DNA of 64,000 nt from Pseudomonas farris (GCF_019145235.1 NZ_JAHSTV010000019.1:1-64000); one strand, 5' to 3'. Numbered from the stretch's first letter, positions 25,531 to 36,024 are shown. The notes: generated by a model from the letters alone, not told the origin. Numbers and translations are program-made.

Positions 25531-28500
25531 GAAACAGGATGCCCAGTCGTTTCAAGGATTATCTAATGCTCATGGCCGCGGGTTTATGCCTGAGCACCTC
25601 AGTACTCGCGGCACAGACGACCAGTGAGCACTACACCCTGCTCAGTCGCTCGGCGGCCGGGCACATGGAAGTCCAACTGGATACCTCACAACGGCAATGG
25701 GTTAAAGACAAACGTGAGTTGATCCTGGGGACATCGGCCCCGGATTATCCTCCTTTCGACCTGACCCTCAGCGGCCATGACTATGAAGGTTTCACCGCCG
25801 ATTACGCAGGCATCCTTGGCAAGGCCATAGGGTTGCCGGTCAAGGTTCAGCGCTTTGCCTCCCGAGGGGCCGCGATCGAAGCGCTGGAAAAAGGCCAGGT
25901 CGACATGCTCGGCACCGCCAATGGGTTCGAGGCAGACAATGCCGACATTGCCCTATCCACGCCTTATGCGGTGGATCAACCCGTACTGGTCACACGAGAA
26001 GGAGAAACCAGATCGCTGACCGATGGCCTTGCCGGCATGCGGCTCAGCATGGTGTATCACTATCTGCCTCTGGACGAAGTCAGGGCGCTGTATCCGAACG
26101 CAATCATCACCTCTTACCCGTCCTACCAGAATGCAATCAATGCGGTTGCCTTCGACCAGGCCGACGTTTTTCTTGGCGACACCATTTCAACCCACTACAT
26201 GATCAACAAGGGGTATCTGAACAACATCCGCATGGCCAACTTCGGTAAACACGAAGCCCATGGTTTCAGCTTTGCCGTGCAGAAGGACAACCCGAATCTG
26301 CTCGCGATCATCAACGCGGTACTCAAGACCATCCCCACCAGCGAGCGGGAAAACATCGCCAAACGCTGGAGTGCCGGCAGCGACATTCTTCTCACCGATC
26401 ACAAACTGCAACTCAGCCACCGCGAAGAACGCTGGCTGGCACAACATCCGGTCGTGCGCGTCGTGGTCAATGAAGCGTTTGCGCCGCTGACGTTTTTCGA
26501 CAGCGACGGCAACTTTCGAGGTGTTACGGCTGATCTGCTCGAGCTGATCAGGTTGCGCACCGGTTTGCGTTTCGAAATCCGGCGCAGCCGAAGCGATGAT
26601 GAGATGATTGAGCAGATCGCTAACCATCAGGCCGACCTGATCGCAGCCCTACTCCCCAGCGTCCAACGTGAAACGACGTTGAACTTCAGCCGCCCCTATC
26701 TGGAAAACTCCTTTGTGCTGCTGACGCGCAAAGCGGCCGACAGCCCGACAAACCTCACGCAATTACAGGACAAACGCCTGGCCATCGCCCAAGGCAATCC
26801 GCTGGTGGAATACCTGCGCAGCGAGTTTCCGCGGATCAATCTGGTTGAAACCCCGGACACGTTCAGCGCCGTGGAGTTGCTCGCCGAGGGCCAGGCAGAA
26901 GGTGCGGTGAACTCACTGGTAATTGCCAACTACTTCATCTCATCGCGGATCTTCGAACAGACACTCCAGATCAGCACAACCATCGGTACCCGACAGGCAG
27001 CATTTTCCCTGGCAACCGGGCGCGACGCCAAGGAACTGAACGCCATCCTCGACAAGGCACTGCTGAGCATCGCACCGGAAGAGCTGGGCATCATCAACAA
27101 CCGCTGGCGTGGCTATTCAGCAGCCTCGCAAAATACCTGGCGCAACTATCACCGAGTGTTCTATCAGATCGTTATAGGCGCTGGCGTGTTGCTGCTGATA
27201 TCCATTGCCTGGAACGCCTATATGAGGCGCCAGATAAAACAGCGGCAAGCGGCCGAGCGCGCCTTGAGCGATCAACTGGAATTCATGCGATCGCTGGTCA
27301 ATGGCACGCCTCATCCCATCTATGTGCGTGATCGCCAGGGATTGCTGCAAAGCTGCAATGACAGTTACCTGGAAACCTTCTGCGCGAAACGCGAAGACAT
27401 CATCGGTAAAGGCGTCATACAGGGCAGCCTCGGCAACGCCTTCGAAGCACGGGAATATCAGGCGGACTACCAACGCGTCATGGCCGAGGGGACGCCGCTG
27501 ATTCTCGACCGTCCGTTGCACATCGATGGCCGCACGCTGACGATCTATCACTGGATTCTTCCCTATCGCGACTCAAGCGGTGACGTGCAAGGCATCATTG
27601 GCGGCTGGATCGACATCAGCGAACGGCGGCAACTGTTCGATGAACTGCGGGCCGCGAAAGAGCAAGCCGATGCTGCCAACCGAGCTAAAAGCACCTTTCT
27701 GGCGACCATGAGCCATGAGATCCGCACGCCCATGAATGCAATCATCGGCATGCTCGAACTGACGCTCAAACGTATCGATCACAGTCATCCGGATCGACCC
27801 GCCATCGACGTCGCGTACCACTCGGCGAAAGACCTGCTGGAGCTGATCGGGGACATTCTCGATATTGCGCGCATCGAATCCGGGCGTTTGAGCCTGAGCC
27901 CGGAACGCGTCAACCTGGCTGAAACCGTAGCTTCGGTGGTGCGGATTTTCGACGGGTTGGCCCGGCAAAAAAATCTCGGACTGCAACTGGAGTTCAGCCC
28001 TGCCAAACCGGCGACCGATGTCCTGTTGGACCCGATGCGCTTCAAGCAGGTGCTGTCCAACCTGGTCAGCAATGCCATCAAGTTTACGCAACAGGGCCAA
28101 GTCAGGATCAGCGTCGAGTTGCAGCCGACCGACGAGCCCGACCGGGTCCAGTTGCAGTTGCGCGTTGAAGACAGTGGCGCAGGGATCAGCGAGGAGGATC
28201 AACAGCGGTTGTTCGAACCTTTCGTCCAGGCCGATAACTCCGGCCAGTCAGCCAGAGGCGGTGCGGGGCTGGGTCTGGTGATCAGTCGCAATCTGTGCGA
28301 AATGATGGGCGGCAGCCTGCAGTTGAACAGTCAGCCGGGAGTCGGTACACAGGTCTGGGTTTCGCTGAACCTGGCAACCCTGCCGACGGAACGGATGCCG
28401 GAACCTGTCGGGCCGAAAATTCACTTGAGCACTGCCCCCCTGGACGTGCTGGTGGTCGATGATCATCCGGCCAATCGCTTGCTCATGTGCCAGCAGCTGG

Positions 28501-29183
28501 AGTTTCTCGGGCATCGGTTCAACGTCGCAGCAGACGGCGAGGCGGGGTTCGAGGCATGGAAGAATCAGCCATTCGATCTGGTGATTGCCGATTGCAACAT
28601 GCCGATCATGAATGGATATGAGCTGGTCCGTGCCATTCGCCAACATGAACAGCACCTGCAACGCCCTCCCTGTACCGTTTTGGGTTTCACCGCCAACGCA
28701 CAGCCGGAGGAAAGACAACGTTGCAAACTGGCCGGGATGGACGATTGCCTGTTCAAACCCCTCAGCCTGACGGCCTTGAGCCAATGGGTCGAAGGCATCA
28801 CACCGACGGTCCGCGAACCGGCCTTCAGTCTGGAGGGGCTGCACCTGTTGACCGGTGGCAACCCGACACTAAACCAGCGATTGTTGACCGAACTGCTAAA
28901 CAGCAACCGCCTGGACCGCAAAGCGATGCTGGCCTTATCCGAGTCAAAGGACCGACAGTCACTCCTCGACATCGCCCACAAAATCAAGGGCGCGGCCCGA
29001 ATCGTCCAGGCCTCCCGACTGATCGACAGCTGCGAGGCGCTCGAACAGGCCTGCAATAACAGGTTCCATCCCGATGAAGTGGCCGATTGCAGCAAGTCTA
29101 TGGAGCGCGCCATGCTCGAACTGGAGCAATCATTGCAACAACAGATGGCAAGCCATGACAAAAGCAAAATGAAGGAGCATTAA
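25527..29183 (+). CDS. BvgS-like hybrid sensor histidine kinase
   Basis: About 1218 residues from GTG 25527 (ATG 25539 is possible). Order: signal peptide ending LSTSVLAA; two periplasmic solute-binding (Venus-flytrap) domains, about 60-290 and 300-530; one transmembrane helix near 548-566; PAS domain; H-box FLATMSHEIRTPMN with His near 730; N- and G-boxes (SNLVSNAIKF, GAGLGLVISRNL); receiver with IADCNMPIMNG (Asp near 1020); C-terminal Hpt with AHKIKGAARI (His near 1151). This is the BvgS/EvgS phosphorelay plan. The gene overlaps the response regulator by four bases and precedes an HD-GYP gene. The ligand is unknown. Confidence 0.93.
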   Translation: MRNRMPSRFKDYLMLMAAGLCLSTSVLAAQTTSEHYTLLSRSAAGHMEVQLDTSQRQWVKDKRELILGTSAPDYPPFDLTLSGHDYEGFTADYAGILGKAIGLPVKVQRFASRGAAIEALEKGQVDMLGTANGFEADNADIALSTPYAVDQPVLVTREGETRSLTDGLAGMRLSMVYHYLPLDEVRALYPNAIITSYPSYQNAINAVAFDQADVFLGDTISTHYMINKGYLNNIRMANFGKHEAHGFSFAVQKDNPNLLAIINAVLKTIPTSERENIAKRWSAGSDILLTDHKLQLSHREERWLAQHPVVRVVVNEAFAPLTFFDSDGNFRGVTADLLELIRLRTGLRFEIRRSRSDDEMIEQIANHQADLIAALLPSVQRETTLNFSRPYLENSFVLLTRKAADSPTNLTQLQDKRLAIAQGNPLVEYLRSEFPRINLVETPDTFSAVELLAEGQAEGAVNSLVIANYFISSRIFEQTLQISTTIGTRQAAFSLATGRDAKELNAILDKALLSIAPEELGIINNRWRGYSAASQNTWRNYHRVFYQIVIGAGVLLLISIAWNAYMRRQIKQRQAAERALSDQLEFMRSLVNGTPHPIYVRDRQGLLQSCNDSYLETFCAKREDIIGKGVIQGSLGNAFEAREYQADYQRVMAEGTPLILDRPLHIDGRTLTIYHWILPYRDSSGDVQGIIGGWIDISERRQLFDELRAAKEQADAANRAKSTFLATMSHEIRTPMNAIIGMLELTLKRIDHSHPDRPAIDVAYHSAKDLLELIGDILDIARIESGRLSLSPERVNLAETVASVVRIFDGLARQKNLGLQLEFSPAKPATDVLLDPMRFKQVLSNLVSNAIKFTQQGQVRISVELQPTDEPDRVQLQLRVEDSGAGISEEDQQRLFEPFVQADNSGQSARGGAGLGLVISRNLCEMMGGSLQLNSQPGVGTQVWVSLNLATLPTERMPEPVGPKIHLSTAPLDVLVVDDHPANRLLMCQQLEFLGHRFNVAADGEAGFEAWKNQPFDLVIADCNMPIMNGYELVRAIRQHEQHLQRPPCTVLGFTANAQPEERQRCKLAGMDDCLFKPLSLTALSQWVEGITPTVREPAFSLEGLHLLTGGNPTLNQRLLTELLNSNRLDRKAMLALSESKDRQSLLDIAHKIKGAARIVQASRLIDSCEALEQACNNRFHPDEVADCSKSMERAMLELEQSLQQQMASHDKSKMKEH

Positions 29184-29232
29184 CTATGCTTGGGGGCTGA
29201 GCAGTGTGTTAATCATCATGGAGAAAGCTGCA

Positions 29233-32178
29233 ATGCCCAGCCCACTGCGCCCGGATCAACGCCGGTTTCCTCTGCATATCCATATCAGCGTGATGTTCAC
29301 CTTCCTGTTGTTACTGACCGGGGTGGTTCTGGGTATTTTCAACTATCGGCAAACCACCCAGATTATTCTTTCCAGCAGCGAAAAACTCTTCAACCGTATC
29401 GAGCAGGATGTCCGCCTGGACCTGCACCGCACCTATCAGCCGATTCGTCATCTGCTTAGCCTGCTGGCGGACAATCCGGCGACCCAGGCGCTCGACCTTG
29501 AGCAGCGCCTGGCGTTGCTCAAGCCCTTCAGCCAATCACTCAAGGACAACCCCGATCTGGCCTCGCTGTATCTGGGTTATGGCAATGGCGACTTCTTCAT
29601 GGTTCGTCCTTTGCGCACCGGCGCCCTGAAAACACAGGTCAAGGCACCGGACACGGCGGCGTATCAGGTATGGAGCATCGAGCACCCAAGCAGCGGTCAG
29701 ATCCGCTCCCAATCATTGTTTTTCGATCAGAACCTGGCCCTCATCAGCCGTCAGGACAACCCCGACGAAACCTACGATCCCCGTTCCCGCGCCTGGTTCT
29801 CCGCCGCCCGCGGTAACCGCGATCAGATCACCACCGAGCCCTACCTTTTTTTCTCCACCCACAACGTCGGTACCACACTGGCCCGGAGCAGTGGCGAGCA
29901 TGCAGTGATGGGGGCCGACCTCACGCTGGCCGAACTGTCGGCAACCCTGGCCGAACATTTGGTGACCCCCAGTACCGAAATTGTGCTGTTCGATGCCGAG
30001 GGGAATGCCATCGCCTACCCCGACAGCAGCAAACTGATTGTCGACGAGCAGACGGCCCGGCTGATCAAAGCCGCTGACCTGAGCCCCAATCTCGCAGCTC
30101 TGCTGACAAGTTCTCCCGAGGTCAAACGGTTGAACGTCGCGGGTCGTCAATGGATCGTGGCGCGCAGCAGCATCCAGGAGGGTGGCCCGCAGGGACTGCA
30201 ATTGGCGCTACTGGTGCCGGAGGACGAATTGCTCGTCGATGCCTACCGCATGCGCTGGCAAGGCGCGTTGATTACCCTGGCGACGCTGCTGTTGTGCCTG
30301 CCGATGGGTTGGCTGACCTCGAGAATCCTGGTCAAACCCTTGCACGCCCTGGTGCAGGAAGCCGATGCGATTCGTAGTTTCGATTTCAATTTTCCCGCCT
30401 CCCGTCGCTCGCCGGTGCTTGAAGTCGACCAACTGAGCGTGTCGATGGCGCGCATGAAAGACACCCTGGCGAGTTTTTTCCAGATCACCGACAGCCTGAG
30501 CGCCGAGACCCGTTTCGCCCCGCTGCTGCAACGGGTGTTGTTTGAAACCGTGAAGATCGGCCAGGCCCAGGCCGGTCTGCTCTACCTGCGGGAAAGTGAT
30601 GACGATCGCGTGGAGCCTCATGCGCTGGTCATCAATGGCAGCTCACAGGCATTGCCGTCATTCGCCATTCAAGGACACACGCCTCAGGATCCGCAGAGCC
30701 CTCAATGGATGCAGAAATTGTCGAGCGCCAACAATGTCGTCACCAGCCTGGGTTTCGAAGAGGCAGGGGATTTGCAGAAGGTTTTACTCGCACTGGAGTG
30801 CCCACGGGTTCATCTGATCGGTATCCGGCTGCACAATCGTCATAACGAAACCGTCGGGCTGCTGGTCCTGCTGCTGGCCGACAGCGGCACGCAAGACGAC
30901 CTGGAAAAAATTCGCCCGGACCGCATCGCGTTTCTCCAGGCGGTTTCCGGTGCCGCCGCCGTGAGTATCGAAAGTCAGCGCCTGCAAGCCAAACAGAAAC
31001 AGCTGCTGGACTCTTTTATTCAACTGCTGGCTGGCGCGATCGATGCCAAGAGTCCCTATACCGGCGGGCATTGCCAGCGGGTACCGGCATTGACGCTGAT
31101 GCTGGCGCAAGCTGCCGCGGCCAGTCAGGACCCGGCCTTCAGCAGCTATCAGCCCACCGACGATGAATGGGAAGCCCTGCACATCGCTGCCTGGCTGCAT
31201 GATTGCGGCAAGGTCACCACGCCTGAATACGTGGTCGACAAAGCCACCAAGCTTGAGACCCTGTACGACCGCATCCACGAAATCCGCACCCGTTTCGAAG
31301 TGCTCAAGCGTGATGCCTGGATCAACTATTGGCAGGCCATCGCCCTGGGGGGTGACGAGGAGCATCTCGCGCAATTGCGCAATGCGAACCTGGCGGCACT
31401 GGATGATGATTTCGCGTTCATCGCCCGCTGCAACCTCGGCAGCGAGGCCATGGCAGATGCCGATCTGCAACGCCTGGCCACCATCGCTCAACGCACCTGG
31501 ACCCGAACCCTGGATGATCGACTGGGCGTTTCATGGGAAGAGAACCGGCGCCAGGCCCGGACGCCGACGCCGACCCTGCCGGTCAACGAGCCGCTATTGG
31601 CGGATAAACCCGAACACCTGCTCGAACGGGCCGACAGCGAACTGATCCCGGACGACAATCCCTGGGGGTTCAAGCTTGACGTGCCGCGCTATAAGTACAA
31701 CCGGGGCGAGCTCTACAACCTGAGCATCACCCGAGGCACCCTGACCCGCGAAGAGCGTTACATCATCAATCACCACATGGTGCAGACGATTCTGATGCTC
31801 AATCACCTGCCCTTCCCCGGCCACCTCAATAACATCGCGGAGATCGCCGGCGGCCACCACGAAAAAATGGACGGCACCGGTTATCCCAAACGGCTGAAGC
31901 GCGAAGACATGAGCCTGCCGGCGCGGATGATGGCGATTGCCGATATTTTCGAAGCGTTGACCGCCGCCGATCGCCCTTACAAGAAAGCCAAGTCCTTGAG
32001 CGAAGCACTGGGCATCATGGCCACCATGTGCCGTGACGCCCACATTGACGCCGAGTTGTTCGGGCTGTTCATCAATGACGAAGTCTACTTGCAGTACGCC
32101 AACCGTTTTCTCGACCCACGACAGATTGATGCGGTCGACCCGTCAAGCCTACTGATCAAGGCCGGTTTGACGGCCTGA
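29233..32178 (+). CDS. Cache-HAMP-GAF-HD-GYP c-di-GMP phosphodiesterase
   Basis: 981 residues from ATG 29233 (GGAGAAAG seven bases ahead; upstream ATGs 29206 and 29218 lack one). Two transmembrane helices, residues about 16-36 and 340-364, bracket a periplasmic dCache-like sensor. HAMP, then a GAF domain (about 440-600). The HD-GYP domain contains HCQRV, AAWLHDCGKV (HD), a long insert of roughly 150 residues, GGHHEKMDGTGYP (HHE and GYP) and MAIADIFEALTAADRPYK. It should hydrolyse c-di-GMP to pGpG or GMP. Placed 49 bases after the BvgS-like kinase and in the same direction, so likely the same transcript: a signal relay feeding c-di-GMP output. Confidence 0.9.
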   Translation: MPSPLRPDQRRFPLHIHISVMFTFLLLLTGVVLGIFNYRQTTQIILSSSEKLFNRIEQDVRLDLHRTYQPIRHLLSLLADNPATQALDLEQRLALLKPFSQSLKDNPDLASLYLGYGNGDFFMVRPLRTGALKTQVKAPDTAAYQVWSIEHPSSGQIRSQSLFFDQNLALISRQDNPDETYDPRSRAWFSAARGNRDQITTEPYLFFSTHNVGTTLARSSGEHAVMGADLTLAELSATLAEHLVTPSTEIVLFDAEGNAIAYPDSSKLIVDEQTARLIKAADLSPNLAALLTSSPEVKRLNVAGRQWIVARSSIQEGGPQGLQLALLVPEDELLVDAYRMRWQGALITLATLLLCLPMGWLTSRILVKPLHALVQEADAIRSFDFNFPASRRSPVLEVDQLSVSMARMKDTLASFFQITDSLSAETRFAPLLQRVLFETVKIGQAQAGLLYLRESDDDRVEPHALVINGSSQALPSFAIQGHTPQDPQSPQWMQKLSSANNVVTSLGFEEAGDLQKVLLALECPRVHLIGIRLHNRHNETVGLLVLLLADSGTQDDLEKIRPDRIAFLQAVSGAAAVSIESQRLQAKQKQLLDSFIQLLAGAIDAKSPYTGGHCQRVPALTLMLAQAAAASQDPAFSSYQPTDDEWEALHIAAWLHDCGKVTTPEYVVDKATKLETLYDRIHEIRTRFEVLKRDAWINYWQAIALGGDEEHLAQLRNANLAALDDDFAFIARCNLGSEAMADADLQRLATIAQRTWTRTLDDRLGVSWEENRRQARTPTPTLPVNEPLLADKPEHLLERADSELIPDDNPWGFKLDVPRYKYNRGELYNLSITRGTLTREERYIINHHMVQTILMLNHLPFPGHLNNIAEIAGGHHEKMDGTGYPKRLKREDMSLPARMMAIADIFEALTAADRPYKKAKSLSEALGIMATMCRDAHIDAELFGLFINDEVYLQYANRFLDPRQIDAVDPSSLLIKAGLTA

Positions 32179-32661
32179 TCAGCAGTCGGTCAGACGCAGG
32201 AAAATCGCCGCCAGTTGTTCGATACCAGCCTGATCGTCAGCGGTAAAACGCGCGAGTTTCGGGCTGTCGAGGTCCAGCACACCGATCAGTCGACCGTCCT
32301 TGACCAGCGGCACCACCAACTCGCTGTTCGAGGCACTGTCGCACGCGATGTGCCCGGGGAACGCATGTACATCTTCGACCCGCTGAGTCTGCAAGGTGGC
32401 CGCCGCCGCCCCGCACACACCGCGACCGAATGGAATCCGTACACAGGCGATCTGCCCCTGAAACGGGCCAAGTACCAGTTCTTCGTTGCGATTAAGGTAG
32501 AAACCGGCCCAGTTCAGGTCATCGAGCTGGTTGAACAGAAACGCCGAAAATTGTGCGGCGTTGGCGATAAAATCACGCTCGTCTGCCAGCAATGATTCCA
32601 GCTGTGCCCATAGCATGCCGTAGCCCTCCAGGCCCTGGCCGCTCTTTTGTAAATCGATCAT
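32179..32661 (-). CDS. msrC: Free methionine-(R)-sulfoxide reductase (GAF domain)
   Basis: 160 residues from ATG 32661, which overlaps the TGA of the upstream gene (ATGA). The GAF-fold enzyme YebR/fRMsr reduces free methionine-R-sulfoxide with thioredoxin. Key signature: FQGQIACVRIPFGRGVCGAAA and then HIACDSASNSELVVPL, giving the three cysteines used for catalysis and regeneration. The early text MLWAQLESLLADERDFIANAAQFSAFLF also fits the family. Co-transcribed with the DUF815 ATPase. Fits the oxidative-repair theme shared by msrB and gpx nearby. Confidence 0.93.
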   Translation of the reverse strand: MIDLQKSGQGLEGYGMLWAQLESLLADERDFIANAAQFSAFLFNQLDDLNWAGFYLNRNEELVLGPFQGQIACVRIPFGRGVCGAAAATLQTQRVEDVHAFPGHIACDSASNSELVVPLVKDGRLIGVLDLDSPKLARFTADDQAGIEQLAAIFLRLTDC

Positions 32662-33548
32662 GCCTTGTGCTCCAACAGCTTCAGCCCGACCCAATAGCGG
32701 GCAAATTGATACGCGCAACGTCCGTTGCGATTGCCCCGGCCCGTGGCCCAGCGCACAGCGAGGATGTCCAGCTCTTCATCACGCTGCCACTCAAGGCCGG
32801 CCTTGTCGGCCAATTGACCGATCCAGTGCTCGACGACGTTGAGGAAATGCTCCTGAGTAAACGGATAGAACGACAGCCACAGGCCAAAACGGTCCGACAG
32901 CGCGATCTTGTCTTCCACCGCCTCACTGGGATGGAGTTCGCCATCGACCCTTTTCCAGTTCTCGTTATCGCTTTCCTTCTCCGGCACCAGATGGCGACGG
33001 TTGGAGGTGGCGTACAGCAGAACGTTGTCTGGCGCCTGCTCGAGCGAACCATCGAGCACGCTCTTGAGCACGCGGTAATCGCCCTCGCCCGACTCGAACG
33101 ACAGGTCATCGCAGAACAGCACAAAACGTTGAGGCAACTTGGCGATCTGCTCGACCACGCGCGGCAAGTCCGCCAGGTGATCGCGTTCGATCTCGATCAG
33201 CCGCAGGCCGCTCTTGGCGTGTTCCGACAGCAAGGCGCGCACCAGCGACGATTTACCGGTGCCACGCGAGCCCCAGAGCAAAGCGTGGTTGGCTGGCATG
33301 CCGTCGAGGAACTGTTGGGTGTTGCGGCCCAGTTGCTCCAGTTGCCGGTCAACGCCGATCAAGTCGGACAAACGCGTGTCCAGGCTGACTTGCAGCGGCA
33401 ACAGAAAACCGCTGCGCCCCTCGCGCTGCCAGCGTGCGGCCAGGCAGTGCGTCCAGTCGATGGCTTGTCGAGGGGCGGGAAGCAGCGGCTCGATACGGGC
33501 CAGAACGGCATCGGCGCGTTCAAGAAAAGCATTCAATCGGGAATCCAC
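32658..33548 (-). CDS. DUF815-family ATPase
   Basis: About 296 residues from GTG 33548 (AGGAGA five bases ahead). Walker A GSRGTGKSSLVRALL (residues about 90-105), Walker B ALFCDDLSFE-like text (FVLFCDDLSFESGEGDYRVLKSVLDGSLE), and LYATSNRRHLVPE (sensor I). Walker A and B in that order make it an AAA-like ATPase of the DUF815 family, function unknown. Upstream alternative starts are less likely because they include a Cys/Arg-rich run. It overlaps the fRMsr gene by four bases. PA2823 of P. aeruginosa is the counterpart, from memory. Confidence 0.85.
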   Translation of the reverse strand: MDSRLNAFLERADAVLARIEPLLPAPRQAIDWTHCLAARWQREGRSGFLLPLQVSLDTRLSDLIGVDRQLEQLGRNTQQFLDGMPANHALLWGSRGTGKSSLVRALLSEHAKSGLRLIEIERDHLADLPRVVEQIAKLPQRFVLFCDDLSFESGEGDYRVLKSVLDGSLEQAPDNVLLYATSNRRHLVPEKESDNENWKRVDGELHPSEAVEDKIALSDRFGLWLSFYPFTQEHFLNVVEHWIGQLADKAGLEWQRDEELDILAVRWATGRGNRNGRCAYQFARYWVGLKLLEHKA

Positions 33549-33660
33549 GTCTTCTCCTCGGGCACGTTCACGGTAATGATGGCGGTACAACGACGAAACA
33601 CAGCATCTACACCCCCTACAGGTGTTTTGCGAGAACATCGGTATCCATTGATGATCGACT

Positions 33661-36024
33661 ATGCTTGAGCAGCGAAGGGAAACGGAAGTGGTTCAACATC
33701 CCATGGATATCAAGTTCAGCCACCGGCTGTCGTACAAACAAGCCAGGATTACGGTGCTGGCCGGTTTCATTCTGGGCACGCTGCTCAGCCTGCTGCAAAT
33801 AGGCATCGATTATGCCAGCGAAGACGCCTCCATCAACCGCGAAATACTGTCCTTGCTGGAAATCAGCCATAACCCCGCCTCCCGCATCGCCTACAACATC
33901 GATGCCGAACTCGCTCAGGAACTGGCCCTGGGCCTGCTGCGCTCCCCGGCGATCATCGGCGCGCAACTGACCGACAACAACAATACCGTGCTGGCCAGCG
34001 TCAAGCGTCCGGGTCTGGAAAACAATGACCGGATGATCAGCGACTTCCTGTTCGGTGCCAACCGGCAGTTTGAAGACCGCCTTTACCTCGATCAATTGCC
34101 GGACGAGTCCCTCGGGACCTTGCGCCTGGAAGTCGATACCTACACCTTCGGCAGTCGTTTCCTGCGCCGGGCCGAAGTGACCCTGCTCAACGGCTTCGCG
34201 CGCAGCCTGATTCTCACGGGCATTCTGCTGGCGCTGTTTTACGTGATGCTGACCAAACCGCTGGTGCGGGTTATCCGCGAACTCAGTGGCCGTGATCCGC
34301 GCAGCGCGGAACCGACGTTGCTGGAGTGTCCGACGGGGCATGAAAACGATGAAATCGGGGTCTTGGTCAAGGTCGCCAATCAGCAGTTCGAAAATATCGC
34401 CACCGAAATCCAGCAACGGCGCAACGCCGAAAACCGTCTGACCGACTACCTCTCGCAACTGGAAAACATCGTCTCGGCCCGCACCGCGGAACTCAAGGCG
34501 ATCAATACCCGCCTCAGCCAATCCAACGAGGAGCTGGAAGTCGCCCGCAGCACTGCCCTGGACATGGCCGAAGCGCGCTCGGTGTTTCTGGCCAACATGA
34601 GTCATGAAATCCGTACGCCCCTCAACGGTCTGCTGGGGATGATCGCGCTCTCGCTGGACGGCCCGCTCAATGCCGAGCAGCAGCAACAGCTGTCCATCGC
34701 CCATGACTCGGGCAAAGTACTGGTGGAACTGCTCAACGATATTCTCGACCTGTCGAAGTTCGATGCCGGCCAGCTCGAACTCGAACACATTCCATTCGAC
34801 CTTGGCTCGCTGATCGAAGACACCGCCAATCTGCTGTCCCAGAACGCCGCGCCGAGTGTCGAGTTGGCATGCCTGATCGATCCGCAATTTCCCGCACTGG
34901 TGCTCGGTGATCCGACCCGGGTCCGGCAGATCGTCAGCAACTTGTTGTCCAACGCCCTCAAATTCACCCGTTTCGGGCGGGTCGATGTGCGTCTTTCTAT
35001 GTTCGAAGACGGTGTGCGAATCGAAGTCTGCGACACTGGCATCGGCATCGCCCAGGATGCGCAGGTCAAAATCTTCCAGCCGTTCACCCAGGCCGGTGCC
35101 GGCATTACCCGGCAATTCGGCGGGACCGGGTTGGGCCTGGCGCTGACTTATAGCCTCTGCGAAGCCATGCAGGGCCGTCTGACGATCAGCTCGGAAGCGG
35201 GCTTCGGCAGCCAGTTCTGCGCCGATCTGCCCCTGCCCTGCCATACCCGGGCCATTTCTCCGGCAGCCTTGCGGGGCAACATCGTCGCGATCACCGCCGC
35301 CAGCAGCGGTCTGGCGGAACTGTTGAGCAATCTGCTGCCCGGCTGGGGGCTCGACTATCAGCAGCGTTCCATCGATGACCGGTTAATCGGCCTGGAGCCG
35401 GATGTACTGATCACCGACTGCCCCGAATGCCTGTTTGGCCTGCGCCCAACCTTCACCGCGCCGATTCTGCTGGTGACCGCTTACGGCAGTTTTCTGCCCG
35501 GAGAGCAAGCCAGCGCCTTGGCGCCTTTGCAGCAGCAGGCGCGGCCTTTGGCGCGCAATGCGCTTTATCAGGCATTGCGGCGGATCTTGCAGCCGGAACT
35601 CACCACGATCAACGGTGCCCGGATCGAAGCCATCTCACCCCAGCGACGCGGACGCATCCTGTTGGTGGAAGACAACCCGGTCAATCAGTTGGTGGCCAAG
35701 GGAATGCTCGGAAAACTCGGTTGCGAGGTGAGCATCGCGGCCCACGGCGGCGAAGCGCTGGATCAGCTTGAGCAGAGTGAATTCGATCTGGTACTGATGG
35801 ACTGCAACATGCCAGTGATGGACGGCTATGAAGCCAGCCGGCAGATCCGTCGCAGCGGGCGTTGGCCACAGCTGCCCATCGTCGCCCTGACCGCCAACGC
35901 CATGTCCGAAGAACGCGAACGCTGCCGTGCGGCGGGCATGAGTGACTACCTGGCCAAACCTTTCCGCCGGGAAGAACTGGCCGCCCTGCTCGACTTGTGG
36001 ATACCCACTACGACAGTGCTTTGA
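33661..36024 (+). CDS. sagS: SagS-like hybrid sensor histidine kinase
   Basis: 787 residues. An N-terminal helix (YKQARITVLAGFILGTLLSLL) and a second transmembrane helix (SLILTGILLALFYVMLTKPL) enclose a periplasmic sensor of about 150 residues that starts SEDASINREILSLLEISHNPASRIAYNID. Then HAMP-like coil, H-box FLANMSHEIRTPLNG (His about 318), N-box SNLLSNALKF, G-box FGGTGLGLALTYSL, a degenerate middle receiver, and an intact receiver with LVLMDCNMPVMDG. Neighbours (DUF815 on one side; ospR, gpx and msrB on the other) match PA2824/SagS of P. aeruginosa, which controls surface attachment. Start 33661 has no clear ribosome site; 33691 and 33703 are alternatives. Confidence 0.85.
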   Translation: MLEQRRETEVVQHPMDIKFSHRLSYKQARITVLAGFILGTLLSLLQIGIDYASEDASINREILSLLEISHNPASRIAYNIDAELAQELALGLLRSPAIIGAQLTDNNNTVLASVKRPGLENNDRMISDFLFGANRQFEDRLYLDQLPDESLGTLRLEVDTYTFGSRFLRRAEVTLLNGFARSLILTGILLALFYVMLTKPLVRVIRELSGRDPRSAEPTLLECPTGHENDEIGVLVKVANQQFENIATEIQQRRNAENRLTDYLSQLENIVSARTAELKAINTRLSQSNEELEVARSTALDMAEARSVFLANMSHEIRTPLNGLLGMIALSLDGPLNAEQQQQLSIAHDSGKVLVELLNDILDLSKFDAGQLELEHIPFDLGSLIEDTANLLSQNAAPSVELACLIDPQFPALVLGDPTRVRQIVSNLLSNALKFTRFGRVDVRLSMFEDGVRIEVCDTGIGIAQDAQVKIFQPFTQAGAGITRQFGGTGLGLALTYSLCEAMQGRLTISSEAGFGSQFCADLPLPCHTRAISPAALRGNIVAITAASSGLAELLSNLLPGWGLDYQQRSIDDRLIGLEPDVLITDCPECLFGLRPTFTAPILLVTAYGSFLPGEQASALAPLQQQARPLARNALYQALRRILQPELTTINGARIEAISPQRRGRILLVEDNPVNQLVAKGMLGKLGCEVSIAAHGGEALDQLEQSEFDLVLMDCNMPVMDGYEASRQIRRSGRWPQLPIVALTANAMSEERERCRAAGMSDYLAKPFRREELAALLDLWIPTTTVL

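Noticed and set aside
33616..35244. 542-codon minus-strand open frame opposite sagS
   Set aside because: Gln/Phe/Asp-rich, no motif, fully antisense to a gene with clear kinase and receiver motifs; typical high-GC shadow.
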